Source: Fibrobacter sp. UWR3 (GTDB lineage: Bacteria > Fibrobacterota > Fibrobacteria > Fibrobacterales > Fibrobacteraceae). Taken from it: a stretch of 64,000 nt of DNA. The stretch spans positions 62,001 to 126,000 of the forward strand of contig NZ_FRCW01000001.1 of NCBI RefSeq assembly GCF_900143055.1. Direction: 5' to 3'. The stretch's first letter is position 1, and the number at the start of each line of letters is the position of its first letter. The notes under the pieces were generated by a model, which was not told the origin of the DNA, did not search any database, and worked only from the letters and a program-made list of their open reading frames with translations. Position numbers and translations under genes: made by a program. Positions 36,716 through 45,674 of the stretch are shown piece after piece.

Positions 36716-38083
36716 ATGTCAGCAAAAGTTACTAGCAGCGACAAGATTGAAGATCTGTTCCCGGAAACCCCCGTCCGGAAAATCATTACCCCTGTTGAAC
36801 GCCTGATGAAGGTGGAAACGACGGGCGGCATCGTGCTCATTGTCATGACGCTTGCCGCTCTTGTCTGGGCGAACCTGAGCCCCGAAACGTACCACCACTT
36901 TTGGCACATGCCGTTCTCCATGACGATTGGCGGCTGGACTGGCGCGGGCGACCTGCACTGGTTTATCAACGATGCCCTGATGACGATATTCTTCTTCAAT
37001 ATCGGTCTCGAGGTCAAGGGCGAAATGACATACGGCGAACTGCACGACCCGAAGGCGGCGAGCCTGCCGATTATCGCGGCTGCGGGCGGTATGCTTTTCC
37101 CTGCACTTATTTACTTGCTCCTTTGCCCGCATGGCGAACATAGCGCCGCCCACGGATGGGGCGTGCCGACTGCTACCGATATCGCCTTCGTGGTGGGCTG
37201 CATGGCCATTCTCGGGAAGAAGGTGCCGCATGCCCTGCGCGTGATGATTTTGACCCTCGCCATTGCCGACGATATCGGCGCCATCCTCGTGATTGCGATT
37301 GGCTACCCGAGCGGCGACGGCATCAACTTTGTGGCCCTCGGGACGGGCTTTGCACTGCTGGTGCTTATCAACGTGCTGTTCCGCATTGGCGTGCGTAACC
37401 TGCTGCTGCACGGCGTGATTGGCGTTGCGGTGTGGGCGTTCTTTGTGAAGAGCGGCGTGCACCCGACCATCGCGGGCGTGCTGCTTGGCCTCTCGGTACC
37501 GGCGAAGCCCGTGCTCGCGAAGGGCAGGCTTGCCCACTTTGCGGGTAGCCTGGGCGGCGCGCTTTCGGGCGAGGCGAAGGACAGGAACGAACAGTACGAG
37601 GTGTTCCAGCAGCTCAAGCGCGGTGCGCGCGAGAGTATCTCGATGCAGGAACGTTTCTTCAAGCCGCTGGTGCCCTGGGTGAACTTCTTCATTATGCCGC
37701 TGTTCGCGCTCAGCAACGCGGGTGTCGAAATCAAGCTTGGCGGCGTCGAGATTCCGGTGATGGGTGCCGTGGCAATCGCCCTCATTCTGGGCAAGCCTAT
37801 CGGCATATTCCTGTTCAGTTTGCTCTCGGTCAAGATTGGCATTTCCAAGAAGCCGAGCTACCCCTGGAAGGTCCTTTGGGGTGGCGGCATGCTTGCGGGT
37901 ATCGGGTTTACGATGGCGTTGTTTGTCGCGGGCCTTGCCTTCGACGTGGGCGACCGCCAGGACTCCGCGAAACTCGGCATATTGCTCGGAAGCTTCTGTG
38001 CTGCAATCCTCGGTACGATATACATGAACATCGTGTCGAAGCCGCATGACGCTCCTGAAGAGCCGAAGAACGAAGCGACCTAG
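36716..38083 (+). CDS. nhaA: Na+/H+ antiporter NhaA
   Basis: 455 residues with about 12 membrane segments. Exchanges Na+ for H+ across the inner membrane. Landmarks: NDALMTIFFFNIGLEVKGE, PTATDIAFVVG, the two pore Asp residues in IADDIGAIL, and SGVHPTIAGVLLGLSVP. The C-terminus carries a short acidic tail. Single gene; weak ribosome site at the ATG. Confidence 0.95.
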   Translation: MSAKVTSSDKIEDLFPETPVRKIITPVERLMKVETTGGIVLIVMTLAALVWANLSPETYHHFWHMPFSMTIGGWTGAGDLHWFINDALMTIFFFNIGLEVKGEMTYGELHDPKAASLPIIAAAGGMLFPALIYLLLCPHGEHSAAHGWGVPTATDIAFVVGCMAILGKKVPHALRVMILTLAIADDIGAILVIAIGYPSGDGINFVALGTGFALLVLINVLFRIGVRNLLLHGVIGVAVWAFFVKSGVHPTIAGVLLGLSVPAKPVLAKGRLAHFAGSLGGALSGEAKDRNEQYEVFQQLKRGARESISMQERFFKPLVPWVNFFIMPLFALSNAGVEIKLGGVEIPVMGAVAIALILGKPIGIFLFSLLSVKIGISKKPSYPWKVLWGGGMLAGIGFTMALFVAGLAFDVGDRQDSAKLGILLGSFCAAILGTIYMNIVSKPHDAPEEPKNEAT

Positions 38084-38084
38084 G

Positions 38085-38147
38085 CTCTGCCAACTAAGCT
38101 CTGCCCACTGCCGACTAAGTTCTGCCAACTAAAATCTGCCGACTGCC
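38085..38147 (+). repeat. Short tandem repeat after nhaA
   Basis: Several imperfect copies of CTCTGCCAACTAAG-like sequence (also CTGCCGACTAA) fill the gap between nhaA and the GIY-YIG gene. No T-run or clear hairpin. Probably slippage-derived. Confidence 0.5.
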
Positions 38148-38152
38148 ATAAA

Positions 38153-38611
38153 ATGCCCCACTTCGTTTACATGCTTCGCTGTGCGGGTAACCGCATATAC
38201 ACGGGCTATGCCGTAGATGTCGAGGCGCGTTTTGAACAGCACAAATCCGGAAAGGGGGCGAAGTTCACCAAGGCGTTCCCGCCGGAGTGCATACTGCGCA
38301 AGTTCGAACTGCCCTCGTACGAGCAGGCGCTCAGGCTCGAGGCGCGTATCAAGAAACTGGCCCGCGAGCAGAAGGAACTGCTTGCCGGCGGTGACGATGC
38401 GATTGCGGCAGAACTGCTTGCGGGTTTGAACGAAACCCTCGAGGAAAAGTCTGCGCGTGAAAGGAAAGAACGCCGCGCAGTCAAGACCTGCAATAAAACA
38501 GCCAAGACCTGCGATGAAAAAGCCAAGACCTGCGATAAAACCGTCAAGACCTGCGAAAAAAAGCTGCGCGATAAACGGAAACGACTGAAGGAATCCGTTC
38601 AGGATGCGTGA
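38153..38611 (+). CDS. GIY-YIG domain protein with heptad-repeat tail
   Basis: 152 residues. Residues 1-80 are a UvrC-like/YhbQ-type GIY-YIG domain: VYMLRC and IYTGY replace the name motifs, with R26 in EARFEQH and Glu in RLEARIKKL. Such proteins may nick DNA; most are uncharacterised. The tail (95-150) is very basic and holds four copies of a 7-residue unit (VKTCNKT, AKTCDEK, AKTCDKT, VKTCEKK), each with one Cys. The repeat is visible at DNA level as about 21-base units. No clear ribosome site. Confidence 0.82.
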   Translation: MPHFVYMLRCAGNRIYTGYAVDVEARFEQHKSGKGAKFTKAFPPECILRKFELPSYEQALRLEARIKKLAREQKELLAGGDDAIAAELLAGLNETLEEKSARERKERRAVKTCNKTAKTCDEKAKTCDKTVKTCEKKLRDKRKRLKESVQDA

Positions 38612-38616
38612 ATTCT

Positions 38617-38683
38617 AATTCATTAAATTAAATGAATTATACCTGTAAAACGCATTTAATTCGCATAATATTGCGAATTAAAT
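38617..38683. terminator. Two AT-rich hairpins between convergent genes
   Basis: AATTCATT/AATGAATT (38617-38638) and a 12-base perfect stem ATTTAATTCGCA/TGCGAATTAAAT (38654-38683). They lie between the convergent GIY-YIG and TauE genes; the second overlaps the last codons of the TauE gene. Likely transcription ends for both sides, though T-runs are short. Confidence 0.6.
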
Positions 38684-39451
38684 AACAAGGTCCACAATCA
38701 GATACACGGCCATCGCGACGCTACAGGCGCTGATAAAGTGCTGGACAAACTTGTTGCCCTTTTTCCTTTGCGTAAAGCTCCCGAGGTAACCGCCGAACCA
38801 TGCACCCGCGGCCATCACGAGGGCGATGGGCCAGTCGATCTTGCCCGCGATGCCGAGTGCCATGGTACTCACGATAAGGAACACGTTGGTGAGCGCGTTC
38901 TTGAGCGCGTTCACGCGGACGGCGTCCATGCCGGTGTAGCGCGTAAGCCCGAATATCTGCACGAACCCGACACCCACCTGCACGATGCAGCCGTAGATGG
39001 CGATGCCGAAGAACCCGAGCGCACCCTTCCACGTGAGTTTTTCGGGGGGTGTCGCGGGAGGCTTGCCGAGGATGTCCTTGCGGAGGTTGCTCATGACCAC
39101 CACGGCGCAGATGACGACCGCGAGTATCGCCTGGAACGCCTTGTCGCCGATGTGCACGAGGAAGCATGCTCCCACGAGCGCGCCCAGGAAGGTGGGTATC
39201 ACGAGCTGCATGAAGATTTTCTTGTTCAGGTAGCCGTGCTTCATCAGGTTGTATGCGCTGCTGCAGTTCCCGATGATGAGCCCGATGCGGTTGGTGCCGT
39301 TCGCGACGGTCGCGGGCATGCCGAGGAAAATCATGATGGGGAGGCTCAGCGTGGAACCGCCGCCCGCGATGCTGTTGATGAGGCTGACTACTGCCCCCAG
39401 CACAAAGAATGCGGGGTACTGCGCATATTGCCACACTTCGGAGTCAATCAT
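38678..39451 (-). CDS. TauE/SafE-family permease
   Basis: 257 residues from MIDSEVWQYAQYP, with about 8 membrane segments. TauE/SafE proteins export sulfur-containing or organic anions across the inner membrane; the substrate cannot be told. Family marks: SLINSIAGGGSTLSLPIMIF, GTNRIGLIIGN and GGYLGSF. I chose ATG 39451 because it overlaps the stop of the upstream lipoprotein gene (ATGA), a typical coupling; the open frame reaches further upstream only inside that gene. Confidence 0.87.
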   Translation of the reverse strand: MIDSEVWQYAQYPAFFVLGAVVSLINSIAGGGSTLSLPIMIFLGMPATVANGTNRIGLIIGNCSSAYNLMKHGYLNKKIFMQLVIPTFLGALVGACFLVHIGDKAFQAILAVVICAVVVMSNLRKDILGKPPATPPEKLTWKGALGFFGIAIYGCIVQVGVGFVQIFGLTRYTGMDAVRVNALKNALTNVFLIVSTMALGIAGKIDWPIALVMAAGAWFGGYLGSFTQRKKGNKFVQHFISACSVAMAVYLIVDLVI

Positions 39452-40737
39452 TTCGCGAGTTCCTTCTCGAGGAAGCTCTTGTTGTCTACGACCTTCTGCT
39501 TCTGCGTGTATTCGGGGTATTCCGCGAGGCACTTGTCAAGCGGTGCGATGGCGTCCTGGAGCAACTTCTTTTTCTTTGTGGCATCCTTCTGCTTCTGCGC
39601 CTTCGCGAATATCTGCGATGTGGTTTTGCGCTGCGCGTTGCAGAACGTGTTGGCGAGTTCCTGGTACTTTGTGCCCGCCTCCTTGCGCAGCTTGCTCGCC
39701 TTGAGCTTGGTGAGCAGCGACTTGGCTTCGGCGTACTTGCCTGCCTTTACGAGTTCGCCGGCTTTTGCGAGGGCCTCGGCGGGGTCGTGCGATTCCCAGT
39801 ACTTGGTTGCCTCCTCGTCGTTTGCGGCCATGAGGCCCGCGATGTAGTCGATAAGCGCCTGGATCTGAATTTCTTTCTCGAAATCGCGGTAGCGCATCTG
39901 CAGTTCGTTTGCCTTCTGTGCCGCCTCCTTGAACTGGGCGTGGTCATCGGCGAGCGCCTTGATGCTTGCGTATTCCTTCTTTGCCTTCGCGAGCGTGTTC
40001 TTGTAGGCGACTTGCATCTGGCCGTTCGCCCAGTTCACGAGCGAGTCGCCCGGGGCGAGCGCGATGAGGCTATCCGCAGTCTCCTTGACCATACTGTAGG
40101 CGGCCTGCACGCGGTTCATGTTCTGGATGGTAAGCACGTAGGGCTCGAACGCCTTCGCCTTCTCGGCGCGGGTCTTGCCGAACTCGTTCAGCATGGAATC
40201 GGTCTGCGTTTCCCAGGTGTTCCAGAGCGGCTTGATGATGCGGAAACGTTGCAGGTATGCGCTCGCGGAATCGGTCAGGCCCTGCGCGTAGAGGGAATCC
40301 GCGTATGCGAACACGCGGGAGACCAGCGCGGGGAAGGCGGTGTAGGGGTCTACGGGAACGTCGTTCAATACGGGAATGGGCGTATTATGGGTAACGTTGT
40401 CTGCACTGCCGCCTTTGTGCGGGCTTGTCGCGGGAATGGAATCCGGAGAGGCGAGCCTGTAGCTGTCGAGCGCACTCGATGTAAAGACGGGCGATGCGTC
40501 AGATTGCGGAGCCACCGCCTGCTTGCCGGGCGCGGATGCGGACTTGTCGCCGGCTATGGAACTTTCACCCGCGGGCGCGTTGCCCTGCGGAACGGCCTGC
40601 GTGTCGGCCGCAACTTCACCTGCACTTGCCTGCGGTGCTGCGTCGGTCGCGGGGCAGGGCGTGTTCCCTGCGCAGGCGGCGAGCGCGAAAGCCACTGCCG
40701 GCATCAGGAGGGATTTGTACAAAAATTTCGTGCTCAT
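39448..40737 (-). CDS. Lipoprotein with TPR-like helical domain
   Basis: 429 residues. Signal peptide with lipobox at FALAAC (Cys22), so it should be lipid-anchored. Residues 23-120 are low-complexity (Ala/Pro/Ser/Asp), a flexible tether. Residues 130-429 are helical and TPR-like (LVSRVFAYADSLYAQGLTDS, AKAGELVKAGKYAEAKSLLT). Lies between the PBP1 gene and the TauE gene on the same strand; overlap with TauE suggests co-expression, and the PBP1 neighbour hints at cell-wall work, but that is only context. Confidence 0.72.
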   Translation of the reverse strand: MSTKFLYKSLLMPAVAFALAACAGNTPCPATDAAPQASAGEVAADTQAVPQGNAPAGESSIAGDKSASAPGKQAVAPQSDASPVFTSSALDSYRLASPDSIPATSPHKGGSADNVTHNTPIPVLNDVPVDPYTAFPALVSRVFAYADSLYAQGLTDSASAYLQRFRIIKPLWNTWETQTDSMLNEFGKTRAEKAKAFEPYVLTIQNMNRVQAAYSMVKETADSLIALAPGDSLVNWANGQMQVAYKNTLAKAKKEYASIKALADDHAQFKEAAQKANELQMRYRDFEKEIQIQALIDYIAGLMAANDEEATKYWESHDPAEALAKAGELVKAGKYAEAKSLLTKLKASKLRKEAGTKYQELANTFCNAQRKTTSQIFAKAQKQKDATKKKKLLQDAIAPLDKCLAEYPEYTQKQKVVDNKSFLEKELAK

Positions 40738-40794
40738 TTCGCACTCCTCATTTCACACTTCTGTCGGCGCATCGCGCCGTTCTTTAACCTGGTC

Positions 40795-43700
40795 TTATTC
40801 CGCCTCGATAGGTACGAATGCGCCACCGTCCATACCTGCGGGCAGATCCCAGTCGTCGTCCTTCGGCATGGCGGCCTTCGGTTCTGCCGGGGCGGCCGCG
40901 CCGTTTAATGCCGCGCCGTTTAATGCCGCGCCGCTGTTTATAGGCGCTTCGGCCGGCGCGTTTTCAACCGGCGCAGGTGCCGCCGCAGCGTTGCCTGCGG
41001 GCGCGGCGGGCTGCTCTGCAGGCGCCTGTGCTGCAGAATTCACTGTTGCTTGTTCCGCGACCGGTGCAGCATTATTCTGCACGGCGCCCGCATCCGGGCC
41101 CGCTTCTGCAGGGGCGCCTGCGCCGTTATTCTCCGCGGGGGCGGGCATCGTTCCCGGCATCGGCATGCTCGTCATAATCCCGGTGGTCGCGATGGCCTCG
41201 GCCGCCTTCTCCTGGATTTGCGGCGGTACGTATCCCGGTACCTCTATGTAGGGGAGCGGCCTGCCCTGCGATGCGTCGGCGATGTAGAACCCGGTGACGG
41301 GATCCACGCTAATCTGCCCGCGCTCGTTTGCCAGGTGCAGCGGGACTTCGCCTGCGGCGAGCATCGAGATGTCGAAGAAGTCAATCATGTTCGGCGTCCC
41401 GAGGATTTCGATTTCTTCTTTAGCGAAGGCGGCCCATTGCGGCAGGCCACCCGAGGCGCCCGCGATGCGGGTCTTGCCCGACTTGAGCGGCTTGTTGTTG
41501 TCAAAGCCCACGTAGCTGCCGATTGCCACTACGGTATCGAGCGCCACGGCCTCCTTCTCGGTAACGTACACCGGGAGTGCGCCCATGAACGCCACGTTCC
41601 TGTAGTCGTTCGTGGTACCCGTCTTGCCGAGGGCGGGGTAACGGAGCGAGGTTCCCTTGTCGGGGCTCGTTACCGTGAGGGCGCCCACCTGGCTACGTGC
41701 CGTACCGTTCGTGAACACGGAGCGCAGCATGGCGCCCATCTGCGATGTCACGAGCGAATCAAGAATCACCTTCGATTCCACGGAGTTCCTGAATATCGTC
41801 TGCCCGTCCTTCTTGATTTCCTTGATAAAGCACGGTTCGTTCCAGTCGCCGTCCTTGCACTTGTAAACCTTGCCCGTGAGTATGGACTGGTATGCCGTGC
41901 TGATTTCGGCAAGGGTAATCTCGTTCACGCCGAGCGGCATGCTGAACACCTTCTGCAACTTCTGGTTGATGCCGATTTCATGTGCGAAGCGTGCGTATTC
42001 CGCCATGGAGAGGGAGCGTCGGAAATCCGGCCAGTAGCGCAGGTGCTCCGCATCCAGGTAGTCCACCTCGGAATTCACGGGCTGCATCTTGACGGTAATG
42101 CGCTTCAGGTCGCCGAGGGTAAAGTTCCTGAACAGCTTTACGGAATCGAGCGGCGGGAGTGCTTCGGAGAGGTCCGGGTCGAGTTCCTGCACCTCGCGCT
42201 TGCGGAGTATCTCGGAGTAGTCCTTGAAGTTGTGTGCGATGAACGCCTTTATCTTGTCGTCTTTCTTCGCCTGCTTTATGGCCACGTCGTTGTAGGTGCC
42301 GTAGCGCAGGTCAAGCACGTCGATGGCGCGGTCGAATTTTTCTTCGGCCTCGTATTCCGCGGCGAGCGCGTACTGGGCGCGGGTGAATTCGATTTCGCGT
42401 TTCACGTCTTCCTTGAGGGTGAGCCCGAACTTGTCGCGCAGCCTCGCGAAGTATGCCTTGGTGTCTTCGTCGGAGAGGCGGGCGTAGCCGTTTTCCTGCG
42501 CCACGGAATTGAACTCGTCCTGGTTCAGCTTGTCGAGCAGGTGGTCCAAAAGCCAGATGCTCGCGATGTTCTCGGAACGCGTTGCCGACCACGCGATGGT
42601 CACCAGGTCGCCCTTGTTCTTGTGGTCGGGGCGCGGGTAGTAGAACTGGTTCACGTACTGGAACACGTTGTAGTCGTTCTCGAGGATGCTCAGGTAGTTC
42701 CAGTTGTGCTTGAGCGCGAGCGCGTAGAGGATTGGCTTCCAGCTACTGCCGAGCTGGCGGAGCGCCTTGAAACTGCGGTCGAAGTCCGTGTTGTGGAAAC
42801 CGCCCTGGCTTGCCACGACCTTGCCGTTCTTGATGGCGATAAGGCCGCCCTGCAGTACGGGCTCGGTCTCTATCTTGCAGGGCACGAACCCGTTCACCTT
42901 GGTCTCGTCGGTGACGCTCACCAAGAGGATTGCGCCCTTCTTGGTCTGGTTGCCGAGTACTGCGGCCGGGTCCTTGCCGACCTGCTTGCCGAATTCCTTG
43001 AGGGATTCCGTACCCACCTCGCCCTTGAGCTGTCCAAAGTTCAGGCGCAGCGCCTTGAGGCCGCCCTTGTCGTCGTAGAGTACCGTGTCGATTGCGCCGT
43101 ACAGGTAGTCGCCCTTGCGTGCGCTCACTGCCTTGTTCGCGTACTGCGCCTTGGGGAGCATGAACCCGCCCAGTTGCATCTGCAGGTTGCTGATGTTGGT
43201 CTGGAGTGCGCGCTTTGCGGCATCCTGGCTCTTCGCGTCGAGGGTAGAAACGATTTCGAGCTGCGCCTTGCGCCAGTCGCCGATATCCTTCTCTTCGAAG
43301 AGTTTCTGGTAAAAGTCGCTCGAGAGCTTTTCGTCGATGCGTTCGAGGGTGGTGGAAACGCTGAAGCGGAAGTTCCCGTGCTTGAAGCGCAGCGGCTGTG
43401 CCAGCGCCTCGTCCATCTGTTCCTTGTCGATGTACTTTTCCTCGACCATGCGGCCCAGCACGTAGCGCAGGCGGTCCTCGCCGCGCTTTATTGCCCTTTC
43501 GCGGCGTTCTTCGGTGCGCTGGATAAACGGGTCGTAGTTGAACGGGCCCTTCACGGAGCCCGCGATAAACGCGCATTCCGCGAGCGAGAGGTCCTTGAGT
43601 TCCTTGTCGAAGAAGTACTGCGCGGCAATGGCCACGCCCTTGCCCGTACCGGAAACATGGAACTGGTTCAGGTAGAACTCGAGGATGTCTTCCTTGCTAA

Positions 43701-44220
43701 AATGCGTCTCGAGCCTGAGCGCGTTGATGAGTTCCTTCCACTTGGCCTTGATGCTCCTTTCTTCGCGGCCGAGCACGTTTTTTGCCGTCTGCTGCGTGAG
43801 GGTGGAGCCGCCCTGGCGCATGTGGCCGCTCTTGATGTTTGCGACCATCGCGCGCAAGAATCCTTGCAGGCTGAACCCGTTGTGGTTCCAGTAGCCGGCG
43901 TCTTCGGCGGCGATAAGCGCGTTCACGATATCCTTGGGAATGTCGCCGTAGGGCACGTAAATGCGGTGGTTCGCATCGAAGAATGCGCCCAGGAGCTCGT
44001 CGCCGTCGTTGTAGTACACGCGGGTCTCGCCCGAAAGCACCTGCAGTATGGAATCACGGTTGAACTGGTTGTCGGGGTCCCTCTCCGGGAGAATCCTGAA
44101 CACGAAGATGTACGCCGGAATGCAGCAAATGAGCCCGACCAGCGCGAATGCAGCGGTAATCTTGAACAGCTTTCCTATCATGGAACCAGATTTCCTAGTT
44201 TTCCTTTTTCTTTTTGCCAT
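40795..44220 (-). CDS. Class A penicillin-binding protein (bifunctional transglycosylase/transpeptidase)
   Basis: 1141 residues. Builds peptidoglycan: polymerises glycan chains and cross-links peptides. Cytoplasmic basic tail, membrane anchor at about 18-42, GT51 domain (about 75-260; EDAGYWNHNG, QGGSTLTQQTAKN), and transpeptidase with S492-x-x-K495 (SSWK), S549-E-N and K866-T-G-T. About 300 residues lie between SEN and KTG, longer than usual. The tail (about 1010-1141) is Pro/Ala-rich. ATG 44220 is preferred over 44283: a likely -10 box lies inside the longer form, and MAKRKRKTRKSG before the anchor is typical. Confidence 0.9.
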   Translation of the reverse strand: MAKRKRKTRKSGSMIGKLFKITAAFALVGLICCIPAYIFVFRILPERDPDNQFNRDSILQVLSGETRVYYNDGDELLGAFFDANHRIYVPYGDIPKDIVNALIAAEDAGYWNHNGFSLQGFLRAMVANIKSGHMRQGGSTLTQQTAKNVLGREERSIKAKWKELINALRLETHFSKEDILEFYLNQFHVSGTGKGVAIAAQYFFDKELKDLSLAECAFIAGSVKGPFNYDPFIQRTEERRERAIKRGEDRLRYVLGRMVEEKYIDKEQMDEALAQPLRFKHGNFRFSVSTTLERIDEKLSSDFYQKLFEEKDIGDWRKAQLEIVSTLDAKSQDAAKRALQTNISNLQMQLGGFMLPKAQYANKAVSARKGDYLYGAIDTVLYDDKGGLKALRLNFGQLKGEVGTESLKEFGKQVGKDPAAVLGNQTKKGAILLVSVTDETKVNGFVPCKIETEPVLQGGLIAIKNGKVVASQGGFHNTDFDRSFKALRQLGSSWKPILYALALKHNWNYLSILENDYNVFQYVNQFYYPRPDHKNKGDLVTIAWSATRSENIASIWLLDHLLDKLNQDEFNSVAQENGYARLSDEDTKAYFARLRDKFGLTLKEDVKREIEFTRAQYALAAEYEAEEKFDRAIDVLDLRYGTYNDVAIKQAKKDDKIKAFIAHNFKDYSEILRKREVQELDPDLSEALPPLDSVKLFRNFTLGDLKRITVKMQPVNSEVDYLDAEHLRYWPDFRRSLSMAEYARFAHEIGINQKLQKVFSMPLGVNEITLAEISTAYQSILTGKVYKCKDGDWNEPCFIKEIKKDGQTIFRNSVESKVILDSLVTSQMGAMLRSVFTNGTARSQVGALTVTSPDKGTSLRYPALGKTGTTNDYRNVAFMGALPVYVTEKEAVALDTVVAIGSYVGFDNNKPLKSGKTRIAGASGGLPQWAAFAKEEIEILGTPNMIDFFDISMLAAGEVPLHLANERGQISVDPVTGFYIADASQGRPLPYIEVPGYVPPQIQEKAAEAIATTGIMTSMPMPGTMPAPAENNGAGAPAEAGPDAGAVQNNAAPVAEQATVNSAAQAPAEQPAAPAGNAAAAPAPVENAPAEAPINSGAALNGAALNGAAAPAEPKAAMPKDDDWDLPAGMDGGAFVPIEAE

Positions 44221-44262
44221 AAAATCGCCAAAAAGACCCTGCGTGGTAGCGCAGCGCCTTTT

Positions 44263-44292
44263 ATTATATAGGGAATTTAGCATTTTTTGTAA
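44263..44292 (-). promoter_or_regulatory. Likely promoter of the PBP gene
   Basis: On the minus strand TTACAA (44287-44292), an 18-base spacer and TATAAT (44263-44268). It lies 43 bases before the chosen ATG. It supports that start. Confidence 0.5.
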
Positions 44293-44344
44293 GGTACCCC
44301 TTGAAAAATGGCGAAAAATTAAGTAAAATTAGTGTCCCCAAGAT

Positions 44345-44433
44345 GGGAAGATGGCCGAGTTGGCCGAAGGCGCGTCCCTGCTAAGGACGTATAGGACTTA
44401 ATCCTATCGCGAGTTCGAATCTCGCTCTTCCCG
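44345..44433 (+). tRNA. tRNA-Ser (anticodon GCU)
   Basis: Complete cloverleaf of 89 bases: acceptor GGGAAGA (44345-44351) pairs with TCTTCCC (44426-44432), D-stem starts GCCGAG, anticodon loop CTGCTAA with GCT at 44380-44382, long variable arm ATAGGACTTAATCCTAT typical of tRNA-Ser, T-arm GCGAG-TTCGAAT-CTCGC, discriminator G. CCA is not encoded. Reads AGC and AGU serine codons. Confidence 0.95.
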
Positions 44434-44442
44434 CTGCAAAGG

Positions 44443-44476
44443 TCCCCCGGAGCAATCCGGGGGATTTTTGTTTTTT
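44443..44476 (+). terminator. Intrinsic terminator after tRNA-Ser
   Basis: Perfect stem TCCCCCGGA-GCAA-TCCGGGGGA (44443-44464) followed by TTTTTGTTTTTT. Confidence 0.93.
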
Positions 44477-44571
44477 GGGGCTTTTTTCATTTTTTATGCT
44501 TGACTTTTTTGAAAATTTTATAGATTTCAAGCATAATCGGTTTAAAGACAATCTGTTCCAAGGAGTTTTTT

Positions 44572-44931
44572 ATGAAGACTAGCAGTTTCCTTACGGGCCT
44601 TGCTCTCGGTGTCGCGGCGGCTTTTGCCCTCAACAAGAAGTTCCCCGGCAAGTTCTGCTCTTGCAGTTGCGGCGACGATTCCGACAACCCTGCCGTGAAG
44701 GATGCCGAGGAGACCGCCGAAAAGCTCCGCAGTTCCACCGATAGCCTGCTTGCGCAGCTCAGCAAGAGCAACGAGCAGAAGCACGAGTCCGAGGCGAAGG
44801 TGAAGGACCTCGAGGACAAGCTCTCGGACAAGGAAACCGAGATCGAGAACCTGAAGAACATCATCGACGCGAACAACGCCCAGACCAAGAAACTCGAAGA
44901 GGAACTCGAGCAGGTCAAGGCCGGCAAGTAG
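44572..44931 (+). CDS. Small coiled-coil protein with N-terminal hydrophobic segment
   Basis: 119 residues. A hydrophobic stretch at 6-20 (FLTGLALGVAAAFAL), then a short Cys-rich segment (KFCSCSCGDD, 28-37) and a long acidic coiled coil (40-117). It resembles YtxH-type small membrane proteins in plan only. AAGGAG lies 8 bases before the ATG; an AT-rich stretch with TTGACT upstream may be the promoter. Its stop abuts the convergent Nudix gene with no gap. Unknown function. Confidence 0.65.
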   Translation: MKTSSFLTGLALGVAAAFALNKKFPGKFCSCSCGDDSDNPAVKDAEETAEKLRSSTDSLLAQLSKSNEQKHESEAKVKDLEDKLSDKETEIENLKNIIDANNAQTKKLEEELEQVKAGK

Positions 44932-45354
44932 CTAGCCTTTTACCAGGGCCTTCACGACCTCGATATCGGCAGGCAGCCAGTCGACGCTGTGCAGTTCCGC
45001 GCGGTTGAGCCAGCGGGCCGCCTCGTGTTCCAGCAGTTCTGGCGTTTTTCCGCCCGCGATTGCACAGTAAAAGCAGTGCATGGTCAGGTGGAAGGCCGGG
45101 TAGTCGTAGTCGACGGTACATATAAACTCGCCAACGCTCACGTCGATGGCGAGTTCTTCTTTTAGTTCGCGAACCAGGGCCTGCTGCGGGGTTTCGCCGG
45201 GTTCCACCTTGCCGCCCGGGAATTCCCAGCCGTCCTTGTAGTCGCCGTACCCGCGCTGCGTGGCAAAAAACCGAACGCCTGGCGTGCGAGGCGCAGCCGG
45301 ATTCCCGAAAGGATCCGCGCAAATGATGCCTGCCACGACTTCTATGCGTTTCAT
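44932..45354 (-). CDS. Nudix hydrolase (MutT-like)
   Basis: 140 residues. The Nudix box is complete (GGKVEPGETPQQ then REL-K-EEL, about residues 47-69). Together with RFFATQRGYGDYKDGWEFPG it resembles 8-oxo-dGTP diphosphatases and related house-cleaning enzymes. The substrate is inferred. Cytoplasmic, single gene. The neighbouring plus-strand sequence just beyond its start is a broken regulator gene. Confidence 0.87.
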   Translation of the reverse strand: MKRIEVVAGIICADPFGNPAAPRTPGVRFFATQRGYGDYKDGWEFPGGKVEPGETPQQALVRELKEELAIDVSVGEFICTVDYDYPAFHLTMHCFYCAIAGGKTPELLEHEAARWLNRAELHSVDWLPADIEVVKALVKG

Positions 45355-45368
45355 GGGTGTAAAAATAG

Positions 45369-45653
45369 AAAAAGTGCAACGTCTCGGAACTCGGCAAAAA
45401 GCTGTTCCTCGATTCCGGGACGCTCACCCCGCTTTTGAAAAAGCTCGAAGCCAAGGGCTATGTCCAGCGCACCCGCGAACAAAGCGACGAACGCTGCCTT
45501 TCCGTAAGCCTCACCGCCGAAGGCGAATCGCTCAAGCGCAAGGCCGCAAGCGTCCCCAAGTCTATGGCCAGCTGCGTGAACCTCTCCGATGCCGAAGCCA
45601 AGACCCTGTATACCCTGCTGTACAAGGTTTTGGACGGGTTTGAGGCTCCTTAA
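45369..45653 (+). pseudogene. 5'-truncated MarR/OhrR-type regulator remnant
   Basis: The frame reads NVSELGKKLFLDSGTLTPLL from 45378 and continues KKLEAKGYVQRTREQSDERC and LSVSLTAEGESLKRKAA, ending GFEAP. This is the DNA-binding wing and C-terminal dimer helices of an OhrR-like MarR repressor. The N-terminal ~50 residues, with the redox Cys of OhrR, are absent: TAG at 45366 and TAA at 45360 close the frame and no start codon fits. The break lies immediately beside the Nudix gene start, so a deletion or insertion joined the two. A small in-frame product could only start internally. Confidence 0.75.
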
Positions 45654-45674
45654 AGAACTTTTGCTCAACCAATT

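Noticed and set aside
44221-44283. N-terminal extension of the penicillin-binding protein to ATG 44283
   Set aside because: A TATAAT-like box lies inside it and the extension adds a non-conserved stretch before the usual basic tail and membrane anchor.
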